Below are positions 52,560-64,000 of a stretch of DNA of 64,000 bases, piece by piece; the stretch's first letter is position 1; each line of letters opens with the position of its first letter. Source of the stretch: an uncultured Allorhizobium sp. (lineage in GTDB: Bacteria; Pseudomonadota; Alphaproteobacteria; Rhizobiales; Rhizobiaceae). Below the pieces are notes generated by a model that saw only the letters and a program-made list of their open reading frames with translations, was not told where the DNA came from and did no database searches. The stretch covers positions 3,177,001-3,241,000 of the forward strand of contig OY288189.1 in assembly GCA_958439205.1 (NCBI GenBank). Direction: 5' to 3'. Made by a program: the position numbers and the translations under genes.

Positions 52560-54184
52560 AGCAGGTCGAGCACGTATCGGGAATCGAAGCGTGCATCGAG
52601 CACGCCGTAGGTATGGCGCCAGCCACCCGCCAGGCGTGATTCGAGGAAGGCATCGGCGATCTTGCCGGCACCCAGGCGATAGAGTTCGGCGGCACCGGCG
52701 GCGAGCGCCAGTTGCTCGATCAGGAGACGACCGGCGGCTTCGTCGCGCTCGGCAAGCGCCGTTGCGGCCCGCAGCACTTCCACGGTCTTCTTGCCGGAGG
52801 GACCGAGATCCCGCTCGAGACCGGCGAAGAGCGTTTCGAAGAGATCCTTGCCGCGGCTGAGTACGCGCAAGACATCCAACGCCATGACATTGCCGGAGCC
52901 TTCCCAGATCGCATTGACCGGGGCTTCGCGATAATGCCTCGCAATCGGGCGTTCCTCGACGTAACCGCTGCCGCCGATGCATTCCATGGCCTCGTAGATC
53001 AGCCCGGGTGCGATCTTGCAGATCCAGTATTTGGCGACCGGCGTCATGACGCGGGCATAAGCTGCGTCGACGGGGTTTTCGCGGGCCTTGTCGAAGCTGT
53101 CGGCGAGGCGGAAGGCAAGTGCTGTCGCGGCCGCAACATCGAGCGCCATATCTGCCAGGACACGGGTCATCATCGGCTGGTCGATGAGGTTCTTGCCGAA
53201 AACGGCGCGGCCGCGCACGTGATGTACGGCTTCGGCCATGGAGGCGCGCATCATGCCAGCAGAGGAGAGAGCGCAGTCGAGGCGTGTCAGCGTCACCATG
53301 TCGAGGATGGTGCGCACGCCATCACCCGGCGTGCCGAGGAGGAAGCCGAAGGTCTCGGAGAACTCCACTTCGGAAGAGGCATTCGAGCGGTTGCCGAGCT
53401 TGTCCTTCAGGCGCTGGAATTCGAGCCCGTTGGGGGAGCCATCTTCCAGCAGCCGCGGCACGAGGAAGCAGCCCATGCCGTCCTTGGTCTGGGCGAGCAT
53501 GACGAAGGCGTCGCTCATCGGGGCGGACATGAACCACTTGTGGCCAGCGAGGCGGTAGATCCCCTCGCCCACCCGTTCGCCGGTCGTGGTGTTGGCGCGG
53601 ACATCCGTGCCGCCCTGCTTCTCGGTCATGCCCATGCCGATGGTGACGGCGCTCTTCTGCATCGGCGGCTTGTTGCTGCTGTCGTACTTGCGCGACAAGA
53701 TGCGCGGCGTCCATTCCTTCTGGACCGCCGGAGATGCCACGAGGGCGGCGACCGAGGCACTGGTCATGGTGAGTGGGCAGAGATGACCCGATTCGAGTTG
53801 GGCCGTTAGGAAGAAGCGGACGGCGCGGGCCTTGTGTTCATGGCCACGGGCTTCCGGTGCATTTTCCCAGACGGAGGAGTGCAGGCCCGAGGCCATCGAG
53901 CGGCGCATCAGGGCATGCCAGGCGGGATGGAACTCGACAACGTCGAGGCGTTCGCCGCGCACGCCATGGGTTCTGAGCTGCGGTGGGCTGGCATTTGCCA
54001 TGCGCGCCAGTTCCTGGGCTTCCGGCGAGGTCACATATTTGCCGATGACATCGTATTCCTCGCGCAGCGGGCGCGACAGCGAGGATGTCAGATCGACGAG
54101 CAGCGGATCGGACCGGTAGGCATTGACGCCGGACCAAGGCTTGGGCTGGTTCAGCGCTGCGAGTTTTTCTTCCGTCCGGTTCAT
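52541..54184 (-). CDS. aidB: AidB-like acyl-CoA dehydrogenase
   Basis: A 547-aa flavoprotein of the AidB branch. It shows LRTHGVRGERLDVVEFHPAWH (69-89), the FAD region ITMTEKQGGTDVRAN-like GMGMTEKQGGTDVRANTT (about 184-201), AGHKWFMSAPMSDAFVMLAQ, and IWEGSGNVMALDVLRVL (about 430). E. coli AidB is induced by alkylation damage and binds DNA through a C-terminal helical domain, which is present here (about 450-547). A catalytic role is uncertain. An in-frame ATG six codons upstream is possible. Confidence 0.9.
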   Translation of the reverse strand: MNRTEEKLAALNQPKPWSGVNAYRSDPLLVDLTSSLSRPLREEYDVIGKYVTSPEAQELARMANASPPQLRTHGVRGERLDVVEFHPAWHALMRRSMASGLHSSVWENAPEARGHEHKARAVRFFLTAQLESGHLCPLTMTSASVAALVASPAVQKEWTPRILSRKYDSSNKPPMQKSAVTIGMGMTEKQGGTDVRANTTTGERVGEGIYRLAGHKWFMSAPMSDAFVMLAQTKDGMGCFLVPRLLEDGSPNGLEFQRLKDKLGNRSNASSEVEFSETFGFLLGTPGDGVRTILDMVTLTRLDCALSSAGMMRASMAEAVHHVRGRAVFGKNLIDQPMMTRVLADMALDVAAATALAFRLADSFDKARENPVDAAYARVMTPVAKYWICKIAPGLIYEAMECIGGSGYVEERPIARHYREAPVNAIWEGSGNVMALDVLRVLSRGKDLFETLFAGLERDLGPSGKKTVEVLRAATALAERDEAAGRLLIEQLALAAGAAELYRLGAGKIADAFLESRLAGGWRHTYGVLDARFDSRYVLDLLYPPAT

Positions 54185-54348
54185 CAATCCTGCCGATCTC
54201 ATGAGAAGGCGCGCGCTGGGCCGCCAACGCTTCGCCTTCATAATTCCACTGCGGTCGAAGCATCCAGGGCGCCTCAAGGCGCCGGTGTTCCCTACCTTCT
54301 GTTCGCTCTATTACATGGGGACCGTGCGTCAATCCACCTAGCATGTGC

Positions 54349-54377
54349 TTGCCCGGCCCGATCCCACACTTTATAGA
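54349..54377 (+). promoter_or_regulatory. Likely promoter of pyrB-pyrC
   Basis: TTGCCC, 17-base spacer, TATAGA; the predicted start is about 20 bases before the pyrB ATG, leaving no room for an attenuator. Confidence 0.5.
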
Positions 54378-54403
54378 CCGCGTGACATCTCAGGAGGACG
54401 TCC

Positions 54404-55360
54404 ATGGTCTTCTTTCCCCATCGCCATCTCATCGGCATCAAGGGCCTTACCGAACAGGACATCACGTTCCTTCTCGACAAGGCAGACGAAGCCGTCAAAA
54501 TCAGCCGCCAGCGCGAGAAGAAGACTTCCACGCTGAGGGGCCTTACCCAGATCAACCTTTTCTTCGAAGCCTCGACGCGGACGCAAGCCTCGTTCGAGCT
54601 CGCGGGCAAGCGCCTTGGCGCCGACGTGATGAACATGTCGGTCGGCAATTCGTCTGTCAAAAAGGGTGAAACGCTGATCGACACGGCCATGACGCTGAAC
54701 GCCATGCGGCCAGACGTGCTTGTGGTGCGGCACTCCTCGGCGGGGGCTGCAGCCCTACTCGCGCAGAAGGTCGCCTGCTCGGTGGTCAATGCCGGTGACG
54801 GGCAGCATGAGCATCCGACCCAGGCGCTGCTCGATGCGCTGACCATCCGGCGCGCCAAGGGCAAGCTGTCGCGCATCATTGTCGCGATCTGCGGCGACGT
54901 GCTGCATTCGCGCGTGGCGCGCTCCAATATCCTGCTGCTCAACGCCATGGGCGCCCGCGTCCGCGTCGTCGCCCCTGCGACGCTGCTGCCGGCCGGCATC
55001 GCCGACATGGGCTGCGAGGTCTTCCACGACATGAAGGAAGGCCTGAAGGATGCTGACGTCGTGATGATGCTGCGCCTGCAGCGCGAGCGCATGTCCGGCT
55101 CATTCGTGCCGTCGGTGCGCGAGTACTTCCACTTCTACGGCCTCGACGCCGAAAAGCTGAAAGTCGCAAAGGAGGATGCGCTCGTGATGCATCCGGGACC
55201 GATGAACCGTGGCGTCGAAATCGCCTCCGAGGTTGCAGACGGTCCGCAGAGCGTGATCGAGAGCCAGGTCGAGATGGGGGTCGCGGTTCGCATGGCCGTC
55301 ATGGAGACGCTGCTGGTGTCGCAGAACCAGGGACCGCGTTCGGAGGGAATGGGCGCATGA
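54404..55360 (+). CDS. pyrB: Aspartate carbamoyltransferase catalytic chain
   Basis: A 318-aa ATCase that joins carbamoyl phosphate and aspartate in pyrimidine synthesis. It has the carbamoyl-phosphate site [19 protein letters not shown] (about 54-72), the [14 protein letters not shown] loop (about 134-147), [14 protein letters not shown] and the [13 protein letters not shown] aspartate loop near residue 263. There is no pyrI regulatory gene. The stop overlaps the start of pyrC by four bases (ATGA), as in Pseudomonas-type pyrB-pyrC' units where ATCase needs the inactive partner. Confidence 0.97.
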   Translation: MVFFPHRHLIGIKGLTEQDITFLLDKADEAVKISRQREKKTSTLRGLTQINLFFEASTRTQASFELAGKRLGADVMNMSVGNSSVKKGETLIDTAMTLNAMRPDVLVVRHSSAGAAALLAQKVACSVVNAGDGQHEHPTQALLDALTIRRAKGKLSRIIVAICGDVLHSRVARSNILLLNAMGARVRVVAPATLLPAGIADMGCEVFHDMKEGLKDADVVMMLRLQRERMSGSFVPSVREYFHFYGLDAEKLKVAKEDALVMHPGPMNRGVEIASEVADGPQSVIESQVEMGVAVRMAVMETLLVSQNQGPRSEGMGA

Positions 55361-56649
55361 GAAAGCCTCTCGTTCTCAAGAATGTCCGGATCGTCGATCC
55401 CTCTCGCACGCTCGACGAAGTCGGCACTGTTATCGTCGGCCATGACGGGCTGATCGTCGCTTCTGGTGCGGATGCGCAAAACCAGGGTGCGCCCGAGGGT
55501 GCGGAAATCCGCGATGCCCGAGGCCTGACGGCCGTTCCGGGTCTCGTCGATGCCCGCGTCTTCGTCGGCGAACCGGGTTCCGAGCATCGCGAGACGATCG
55601 CATCCGCCAGCCGGGCGGCAGCGGCCGGTGGCATTACGTCCTTCATCATGATGCCGGAGACGGACCCTGTCATCGACGACATCGCGCTCGTCGAATTTGT
55701 GAAGAAGACGGCCCGCGACACGGCCAGCGTCAATGTCTATCCGGCAGCGGCCCTGACCAAGGGCATGACCAGCGCCGAGATGACCGAGATGGGTCTGTTG
55801 CAGCAGGCCGGTGCGGTTGCCTTCACCAATGGCCGCTACGGGCTGAACGATACGCAGGTCCTGCGCCGGGCGATGACTTACGCCCGCGAATTCAACGCCG
55901 TCATCGCGCTTGAAACGCGGGAAAAGTATCTCGCCGCCAATGGCGTGATGAACGAGGGATTGCTCGCGAGCTGGCTGGGGCTTGGCGGCATCCCGCGCGA
56001 AACCGAGATCATTCCGCTTGAGCGTGACCTGCGCATCGCAGCACTGACGCGGGCCAAGTATCATGCCTCGCAGATCTCGGTGCCGGAATCGGTCGAGGCG
56101 ATCCAGGTGGCACGCAAGCGTGGGGCCAAGGTCACCTGCGGCATCTCGATCAACCACCTGAGCCTCAACGAAAACGACATCGGCGAGTACCGAACCTTCT
56201 TCAAGCTCTATCCGCCGCTGCGCTCGGAAGACGATCGCATGGCCATGGTCGATGCATTGGCCAAGGGGCAGATCGACATCATCGTTTCCTCGCATGATCC
56301 GCAGGACGTCGATACAAAGCGCCTGCCCTTCGGCGAGGCTGCGGACGGCGCGATCGGGCTCGAGACCATGCTGTCGGCAGCCCTTCGGCTGCACCATGCC
56401 GGCCATGTGCCGCTGATGCGGCTGATCGATGCCATGTCGACGCGGCCGGCGGAGATCTTCGGGCTGCCGGGCGGCACGTTGAAGGTGGGTGCACCAGGTG
56501 ACATCGCGCTGATCGATCTCGATGAACCCTGGCTCGTGTCGCGCGACAGCTTGCTTGCGCGCTCGAAGAACACGCCCTTCGAAGATGCCCGCTTCTCGGG
56601 CCGGGCCGTTGCGACCTTTGTCGCCGGCCAGTGCGTTCATAGCCTTTAA
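55357..56649 (+). CDS. pyrC: Dihydroorotase-like protein, apparently non-catalytic (PyrC')
   Basis: A 430-aa amidohydrolase-fold protein of the dihydroorotase family, often annotated as active dihydroorotase. The metal motif DxHxHxR is lost: the site reads [14 protein letters not shown] (61-74), so both His are Arg67 and Phe69 and the Arg is Gly71. The TPHH motif is SINH (about 264), and the catalytic Asp of TDHAPH is replaced (VSSHDPQ, about 308). Flanking structure is well kept ([19 protein letters not shown]), so the gene is not decaying. A structural role in the ATCase complex is likely, with the real dihydroorotase encoded elsewhere. Confidence 0.9.
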   Translation: MRKPLVLKNVRIVDPSRTLDEVGTVIVGHDGLIVASGADAQNQGAPEGAEIRDARGLTAVPGLVDARVFVGEPGSEHRETIASASRAAAAGGITSFIMMPETDPVIDDIALVEFVKKTARDTASVNVYPAAALTKGMTSAEMTEMGLLQQAGAVAFTNGRYGLNDTQVLRRAMTYAREFNAVIALETREKYLAANGVMNEGLLASWLGLGGIPRETEIIPLERDLRIAALTRAKYHASQISVPESVEAIQVARKRGAKVTCGISINHLSLNENDIGEYRTFFKLYPPLRSEDDRMAMVDALAKGQIDIIVSSHDPQDVDTKRLPFGEAADGAIGLETMLSAALRLHHAGHVPLMRLIDAMSTRPAEIFGLPGGTLKVGAPGDIALIDLDEPWLVSRDSLLARSKNTPFEDARFSGRAVATFVAGQCVHSL

Positions 56650-56670
56650 CGAACAGGGACACGGATACCC

Positions 56671-57282
56671 ATGATCGACTTTTCCGCTCTCGGCTGGGCC
56701 AATCTCGCCATCGTTCTCCTGTTCGGCTACCTGCTCGGCTCCATCCCCTTCGGCCTCGTGCTGACGAAGATGGCCGGCCTCGGCGATCTGCGCTCGATCG
56801 GCTCGGGCAATATCGGTGCGACCAACGTCTTGCGGACCGGCAACAAGAAGCTCGCGGCTGCGACGCTTCTTCTCGACGCACTCAAGGCGACGGCGGCAGC
56901 GCTGATCGCCCATGCGGTGTTCGGGCATAATGCGGCGCTGTTCGGTGGCTTCGCTGCCTTCATCGGTCACCTCTTCCCAGTCTGGCTGGGCTTCAAGGGC
57001 GGGAAGGGTGTCGCGACCTATATCGGCACGTTGCTTGGCGTGGCGCCATTGATGGTACTCGTCTTCGCTGTCGTCTGGCTCTCGGTTGCCTTCATTACCC
57101 GCTACTCTTCGTTGTCCGCACTCGTCGCCACACTTGTCATTCCGGTTGTATTGTGGATACTCGGGGTTGAAGAAGAGGCCGTCGTGACAGCCGTTATGAC
57201 TGTCATCACCTACTGGCGTCACAAACAGAATATCGAGCGGCTGATCGCGGGAACCGAGAGCAAGATCGGCAAAAAAGGCTAG
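56671..57282 (+). CDS. plsY: Glycerol-3-phosphate acyltransferase PlsY
   Basis: A 203-aa membrane enzyme with about five helices that acylates glycerol-3-phosphate from acyl-phosphate, the first step of phospholipid synthesis. The three active-site motifs are visible: GSIPFGLVL (about 22-30), [17 protein letters not shown] (about 45-61) and [19 protein letters not shown] (about 104-122). It lies between pyrC and dprA, 21 and 9 bases apart, so all are probably on one message. Confidence 0.96.
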   Translation: MIDFSALGWANLAIVLLFGYLLGSIPFGLVLTKMAGLGDLRSIGSGNIGATNVLRTGNKKLAAATLLLDALKATAAALIAHAVFGHNAALFGGFAAFIGHLFPVWLGFKGGKGVATYIGTLLGVAPLMVLVFAVVWLSVAFITRYSSLSALVATLVIPVVLWILGVEEEAVVTAVMTVITYWRHKQNIERLIAGTESKIGKKG

Positions 57283-57291
57283 AGGAAAGCC

Positions 57292-58449
57292 ATGGGGTCA
57301 GACAGCGCAAGACGAAAAGGGATTGCGCTGACGGACCGCCAGAGGATCGCCTGGCTGAGGCTGATCCGCAGCGACAATGTCGGCCCGGCGACCTTCCGGG
57401 ACCTCATCAATCATTTCGGCTCGGCAGAGGCTGCTCTCGACGCGCTTCCCGAACTTTCCAGGCGGGGCGGCTCGACCCGCGCCATCCGCATTGCGACGAT
57501 TGCCGATGCCGAACGGGAGATCGAAACGGCCCACCGCTTCGGTGCGCGCTTCATCGGCATCGGCGAGCCGGACTATCCCTCAGCTCTCAGACAGATCGAT
57601 GCTGCCCCTCCCCTGATTGCGGCCAAGGGTGATCTTGGTGTCGCCACCCTACCCGCAGTCGGCATTGTGGGATCGCGCAACGCCTCGATCAGCGGTGCCA
57701 AATTTGCAGCGATGATGGCCCACGAGATCGGGCGTGCCGGCTATTCCATCGTGTCAGGCCTTGCGCGGGGGATCGATGCGGCGGCGCATCGGGCAAGCCT
57801 TGAGACAGGCACCATTGCAGCCATGGCCGGCGGGTTGGACCAGCCTTACCCGCCCGAGAATATCGATCTGCTCGACCAGATCTGCAGCGGACGGGGACTG
57901 GCAATTTCCGGAATGCCCTTTGGCTGGGAGCCGAGGGCGCGGGATTTTCCCCGCCGCAACCGCTTGATCGCAGGTGTTGCGCTCGGCGTCGTGGTGATCG
58001 AGGCGGCCGCGCGCTCAGGGTCGCTGATCACGGCAAGGCTTGCCGGTGAGTTCGGGCGGCTGGTCTTTGCTGTGCCTGGGTCACCGCTCGATCCCCGTTG
58101 CGAGGGGACAAACGGGCTGCTCAAGGATGGTGCGACGGTCACCACCAAGCCGCAGGACGTGCTGCAGGCACTTGCTCCGATTTCCGAGCTCGATCTCTTC
58201 AGTGCAAGTGAGGCCGACGAACCCGGGGGCGACGATGGCGTCGAGCGGCCGCTGGCGCCGCCCCCGAATGACGACGAGCGTCTGGTTATCATTCAGGCGC
58301 TGGGTCCGACACCGGTCGAGATCGACGACATCATCCGGCACACGGGGCTTGCTGCCTCCTCCGTCTATCTGGTGCTGCTGGAGCTCGATATCGCTGGACG
58401 GCTAGAGCGGCATGCGGGAGGCTTTGTCTCGCTGAGCATGATGGATTGA
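57292..58449 (+). CDS. dprA: DNA-processing protein DprA
   Basis: A 385-aa DprA/Smf that loads RecA on incoming single-stranded DNA. An N-terminal SAM-like helix-hairpin region (about 15-75) is followed by the Rossmann core with GIVGSRNASISGAKFA (about 123-138), VSGLARGIDAAAHRASL (about 156-172), GGLDQPYPPENIDL and FPRRNRLIAGVALGVVVIEA (about 219-238), then a C-terminal winged helix (about 320-385). The gene ends by overlapping a convergent small ORF by 48 bases. Confidence 0.95.
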   Translation: MGSDSARRKGIALTDRQRIAWLRLIRSDNVGPATFRDLINHFGSAEAALDALPELSRRGGSTRAIRIATIADAEREIETAHRFGARFIGIGEPDYPSALRQIDAAPPLIAAKGDLGVATLPAVGIVGSRNASISGAKFAAMMAHEIGRAGYSIVSGLARGIDAAAHRASLETGTIAAMAGGLDQPYPPENIDLLDQICSGRGLAISGMPFGWEPRARDFPRRNRLIAGVALGVVVIEAAARSGSLITARLAGEFGRLVFAVPGSPLDPRCEGTNGLLKDGATVTTKPQDVLQALAPISELDLFSASEADEPGGDDGVERPLAPPPNDDERLVIIQALGPTPVEIDDIIRHTGLAASSVYLVLLELDIAGRLERHAGGFVSLSMMD

Positions 58450-58635
58450 GAGCGCGCGACGGCCGGACTGGACGTCGCCTGCCTCCACATAGGCCATCTC
58501 GATCAGGTAGCACAGCATCTCGGCGCCTTCGTTTTCCGCAACCAGCCGCAACTCCGCGAGCATCTGGCGGATGTAGGCAATATTCTCCATCGTGCGGGTA
58601 CCGCGACCATTCGTCTCGACTGTGTCTCGTGCCAT
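58402..58635 (-). CDS. Small conserved-looking hypothetical protein
   Basis: A 77-aa soluble protein. Residues 16-52 (MENIAYIRQMLAELRLVAEN then GAEMLCYLIEMAYVEAG) form two strong amphipathic helices, a pattern I recall from small Rhizobiales proteins without known function. The second possible start is Met16. GGGCGAGAG precedes the ATG. Its C-terminal third overlaps dprA in antisense. Confidence 0.65.
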   Translation of the reverse strand: MARDTVETNGRGTRTMENIAYIRQMLAELRLVAENEGAEMLCYLIEMAYVEAGDVQSGRRALSIHHAQRDKASRMPL

Positions 58636-59141
58636 CGCTCTCGCCCGTCAACAACGGAGGCCGGTACAACCTAGCCTCGCCATTCCCTGCAAAATACAAT
58701 AGATCATTTATCTCAGATTGCAATCTACCAAGCATCTCCCACAGGTTGTATTTCGTTGTATTGCGAGCCAGTGCCAGAGATCATCGATCAAAAATAACCA
58801 GGTTTCGGCAGTTTCGGGTTCATCCCCGGAAAAATGCGGGCGTAGCGGAAAGGCCCGGCCTCGAAATTCGGCAACAGCTGGACACCAAGGGCGAACTGCC
58901 CTTCGGGCAATCTGGAAATCGGCAACCTGAGGGCGTCGGTCTCGTCAGAAGGTGCGGGTTGCTCGCTGTCCCGTTTACTGTGCCCGGAGGCTCAATTCAG
59001 GGTTATTGCATGGGTTCTAATCCACGATCTTTGGTCTCAGCCTCTTGACCGCAGGCGTTTCGCCCTCCATGTCGGAAAACCGTGTTCCGAAGACTGTGGT
59101 GCGGTGCCGCGGATCGGATGCGTTGAAGGTACATCTGTCCA
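58636..59141. other. 506-base interval upstream of topA
   Basis: I see no convincing gene or tRNA here. It contains an AT-rich patch (58690-58800) with repeated TTGTATT and the palindrome GATTGCAATC, probably promoter DNA for the small minus-strand gene, and a likely topA promoter near the right end. Confidence 0.55.
59045..59073 (+). promoter_or_regulatory. Candidate promoter of topA-rnr
   Basis: TTGACC, 17-base spacer, CATGTC, about 70 bases before the topA ATG. The -35 is good and the -10 is poor, which can suit a supercoiling-sensitive promoter. Confidence 0.35.
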
Positions 59142-61840
<2,699 letters not shown>

Positions 61841-61844
<4 letters not shown>

Positions 61845-64000
61845 GCAAGAGATTCCGCGACCCCTCCGAGACACCCGGCTCCGGCAACCGCAAGAGCCGG
61901 CGTGCGGAAGGCGCGGCCAAGGCCAGGAGCGAGAACCCCACCGCCCTGATCCACGGTGAGGTGCCGCCGCGTGAAGTCCTGATGCAGTTCATCACGGACA
62001 ATCCGGAGCGCGCTTCGAAGCGGGAGATCGCAAAGGCCTTCGGGCTCAAGGGCGAACAGCGCGTCGAGCTCAAGCAAGCACTCAAGGATTTGGAAACCGA
62101 AGGGCTCGTTCAAAAGAGCCGCAAATCTCTGACCAGACCGGGCGCCCTGCCCCCGGTCACGGTGCTCGACATCACCACCCGCGACAAGGATGGCGAGCTG
62201 ATCGGCCGGCCGGCGGAATGGCCTGATGATGCCGGTGCGGCACCCGCCGTGCTCATCCGCCAGTCGAGTTCCGATCGCTCCAAGGGCAAGACGCCTGTAG
62301 GCGGCCTTGGCGACCGGGTCCTTGCCAAGATCTTCGCCAACAAGGATCGCTCGGGGCCGGCCTATACCGCCCGCGTGATCAAGATCCTCGACCGTCAGGT
62401 CGGTGCGGTCATGGGCGTTGTGCGGATGATGCCGGATGGTGGCGCACGCCTGATGCCGATCGAGCGGCGCGGCGAGGAAATGCAGATCGACTCGACCGAT
62501 ATCGGCGAGGCCAAGGATGGCGATCTGGTCGAGGTGGAAGTCGGGCGTGCCAGCCGTCTTGGGCTGACGCGCGCAAAGGTACTCAACGTCGTCGGATCGG
62601 TTGCCTCGGAAAAGGCGATCTCGATGATCGCCATCCATGCACATGGCATTCCGCACATCTTTCCGCAGTCGGTGATATCGGAAGCCGAGGACGCCAAGCC
62701 CGCCTCCATGTCGCATCGGGAAGACTGGCGCGACCTGCCGCTCATCACCATCGACCCGCATGATGCCAAGGACCACGACGACGCCGTCTATGCCGAGCTG
62801 GATACTTCGCCCGACAATCCCGATGGCGTGATCGTGACGGTGGCAATCGCCGACGTCTCCTATTACATCCGGCCGAAATCGGCATTGGATCGCGAGGCGC
62901 TGAAGCGCGGCAACTCCGTCTACTTCCCGGACCGCGTCGTGCCGATGCTTCCCGAACGGATCTCGAACGATCTCTGCTCGCTGCGCGAGGGCGTCGACCG
63001 GCCGGCGCTTGCTGTGCGCATGGTCTTCTCGCATGAGGGGCGCAAGGCGAGCCACACCTTCCACCGCATCATGATGAAGAGCGCTGCCAAGCTGTCCTAT
63101 CAGCAGGCGCAGGCGGCTATCGACGGCAAGACCGATGAGAAGACCGGCCCGCTGCTGGAGCCGATCCTGAAGCCGCTCTGGCATGCTTATGAGGTGATGA
63201 AGCGCGGGCGCGACCGGCGCCAGCCGCTTGAGCTCGACATGCCGGAACGCAAGATCATCCTCCGGGAAGACGGCACGGTCGACCGCGTGCATGTTCCGGA
63301 ACGCCTCGACGCGCACAAGCTGATCGAAGAGATGATGATCCAGGCGAACGTCTCGGCTGCCGAGACGCTGGAGAAGAAGCGCCAGGCGCTGATCTACCGC
63401 ATCCATGACGCCCCGACGCTTGCCAAGCAGGAAGTCCTGCGCGAGTTCCTCGCCACCCTCGGCATGTCCCTGGTCAAGGGCGGCAATATGCGGTCCAACT
63501 CGTTCAACGGCATCTTGGCCAAAGCGCAGGACACGCCGCACCAGACCATCGTCAACGAGATGGTGCTGCGCAGCCAGAGCCAGGCGATCTACAGCCCCGA
63601 CAATATAGGCCATTTCGGTCTCAACCTGATGAAGTATGCTCACTTCACCTCCCCCATCCGCCGGTATGCCGACCTGATCGTGCATCGGGCGCTGGTGGGG
63701 TCGCTGGGCTTGGGCGAAGGCGGGATCACGCCAGACGAGGAAGCGAGCCTCGAGGATATCGCAGCCGAGATCTCGACCTTTGAGCGCCGCGCGATGGCCG
63801 CCGAGCGTGACACCGTCAATCGGCTGATCGCGCATCACCTCGCCGGGCGTATCGGCGATGAGTTCGAGGGCCAGATCCGCGGCGTGACGAAGTCCGGTCT
63901 GTTCGTCGCCCTGCCACAATTTGGCGCAGATGGCTTTATCCCGGTTTCAACGCTGGGCCGGGACTACTATATCTACGACGAAGCGCATCAGGCCCTGACG
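61841..64000 (+). CDS. rnr: Ribonuclease R (3' part outside window)
   Basis: A 3'-5' exoribonuclease that degrades structured RNA. The visible 720 codons start at TTG inside the topA stop (TTGA). Order: basic N-terminus (1-35), winged-helix RNase R-type domain (VLMQFITDNPERASKREIAK, 47-66), cold-shock domains (about 150-240), RNB nuclease domain with the metal aspartates in TIDPHDAKDHDDAVYAEL (about 304-321), and the end of RNB HFTSPIRRYADLIVHRAL (about 600), then the S1 domain starts (EFEGQIRGVTKSGLFVALPQ). The frame is open to the window edge. Confidence 0.95.

Overview
The window reads as the chromosome of an alphaproteobacterium of the order Hyphomicrobiales (Rhizobiales), most likely family Rhizobiaceae. 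I infer this from the protein sequences: RNase E with a long acidic insert in its S1 domain, an NDUFA12-type complex I accessory protein beside a DUF2155 protein, an HWE histidine kinase, a GpgS/MpgP-type glucosylglycerate pair, and promoters of the TTGAC-N17 type. The genus cannot be settled by eye. Most of the sequence is GC-rich core chromosome; 25.5-27.0 kb is visibly AT-richer.

Region 1 (1-5.0 kb) is the translation/transcription block on the minus strand: tRNA-Tyr, tRNA-Gly, tuf, (a pentapeptide-repeat gene and a secreted protein gene intervene), tRNA-Trp, secE, nusG, rplK and the start of rplA. Region 2 (5.1-10.7 kb) holds rlmB, a phosphatase/glycosyltransferase pair for glucosyl- or mannosylglycerate, an MliC-domain secreted protein, tRNA-Thr and nadK. 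Region 3 (10.7-25.5 kb) is core: prfB with an intact programmed +1 frameshift, mrcA (PBP1A), an AMIN-type amidase, rne with a long structured leader, a GNAT, an aminotransferase, an ScsC/DsbA-like oxidoreductase, aroQ, accB-accC and aat.

Region 4 (25.5-40.3 kb) looks accessory. It holds a stand-alone ComEC-like metallo-beta-lactamase protein in AT-rich DNA; a decayed second copy of a MerR regulator and its promoter; a phospholipase D-family gene; the intact MerR regulator (carrying a DUF3471-like domain) behind a promoter with MerR-type 19-bp spacing; a YdeP-type molybdopterin oxidoreductase; an alternative heme-copper oxidase cluster (CtaG-like, CopD-like, CoxII, fused CoxI-III, small membrane protein) with an antisense DUF2231 gene inside it; and a VOC protein, an HWE kinase and small hypotheticals.

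Region 5 (40.5-50.0 kb) carries DUF2155 and NDUFA12, the GatCAB genes split as gatB and gatC-gatA with GNAT genes trailing each part, and between them a small toxin-antitoxin cluster (YjhX-like, BrnT/BrnA, two related GNATs). Region 6 (50.1-64 kb) is core again: ruvX, an AEC transporter, an AidB-like acyl-CoA dehydrogenase, pyrB with an apparently catalytically dead pyrC, plsY, dprA, topA and the start of rnr.

The items most worth attention are the YjhX/BrnTA/GNAT cluster (45.3-47.4 kb), the duplicated MerR operator-promoter-gene segment flanking the PLD gene, the lone MBL gene, the antisense gene inside the oxidase cluster, and the dead dihydroorotase. I did not find a system that I can call new with confidence; there is no CRISPR array, insertion sequence or prophage that I can see.
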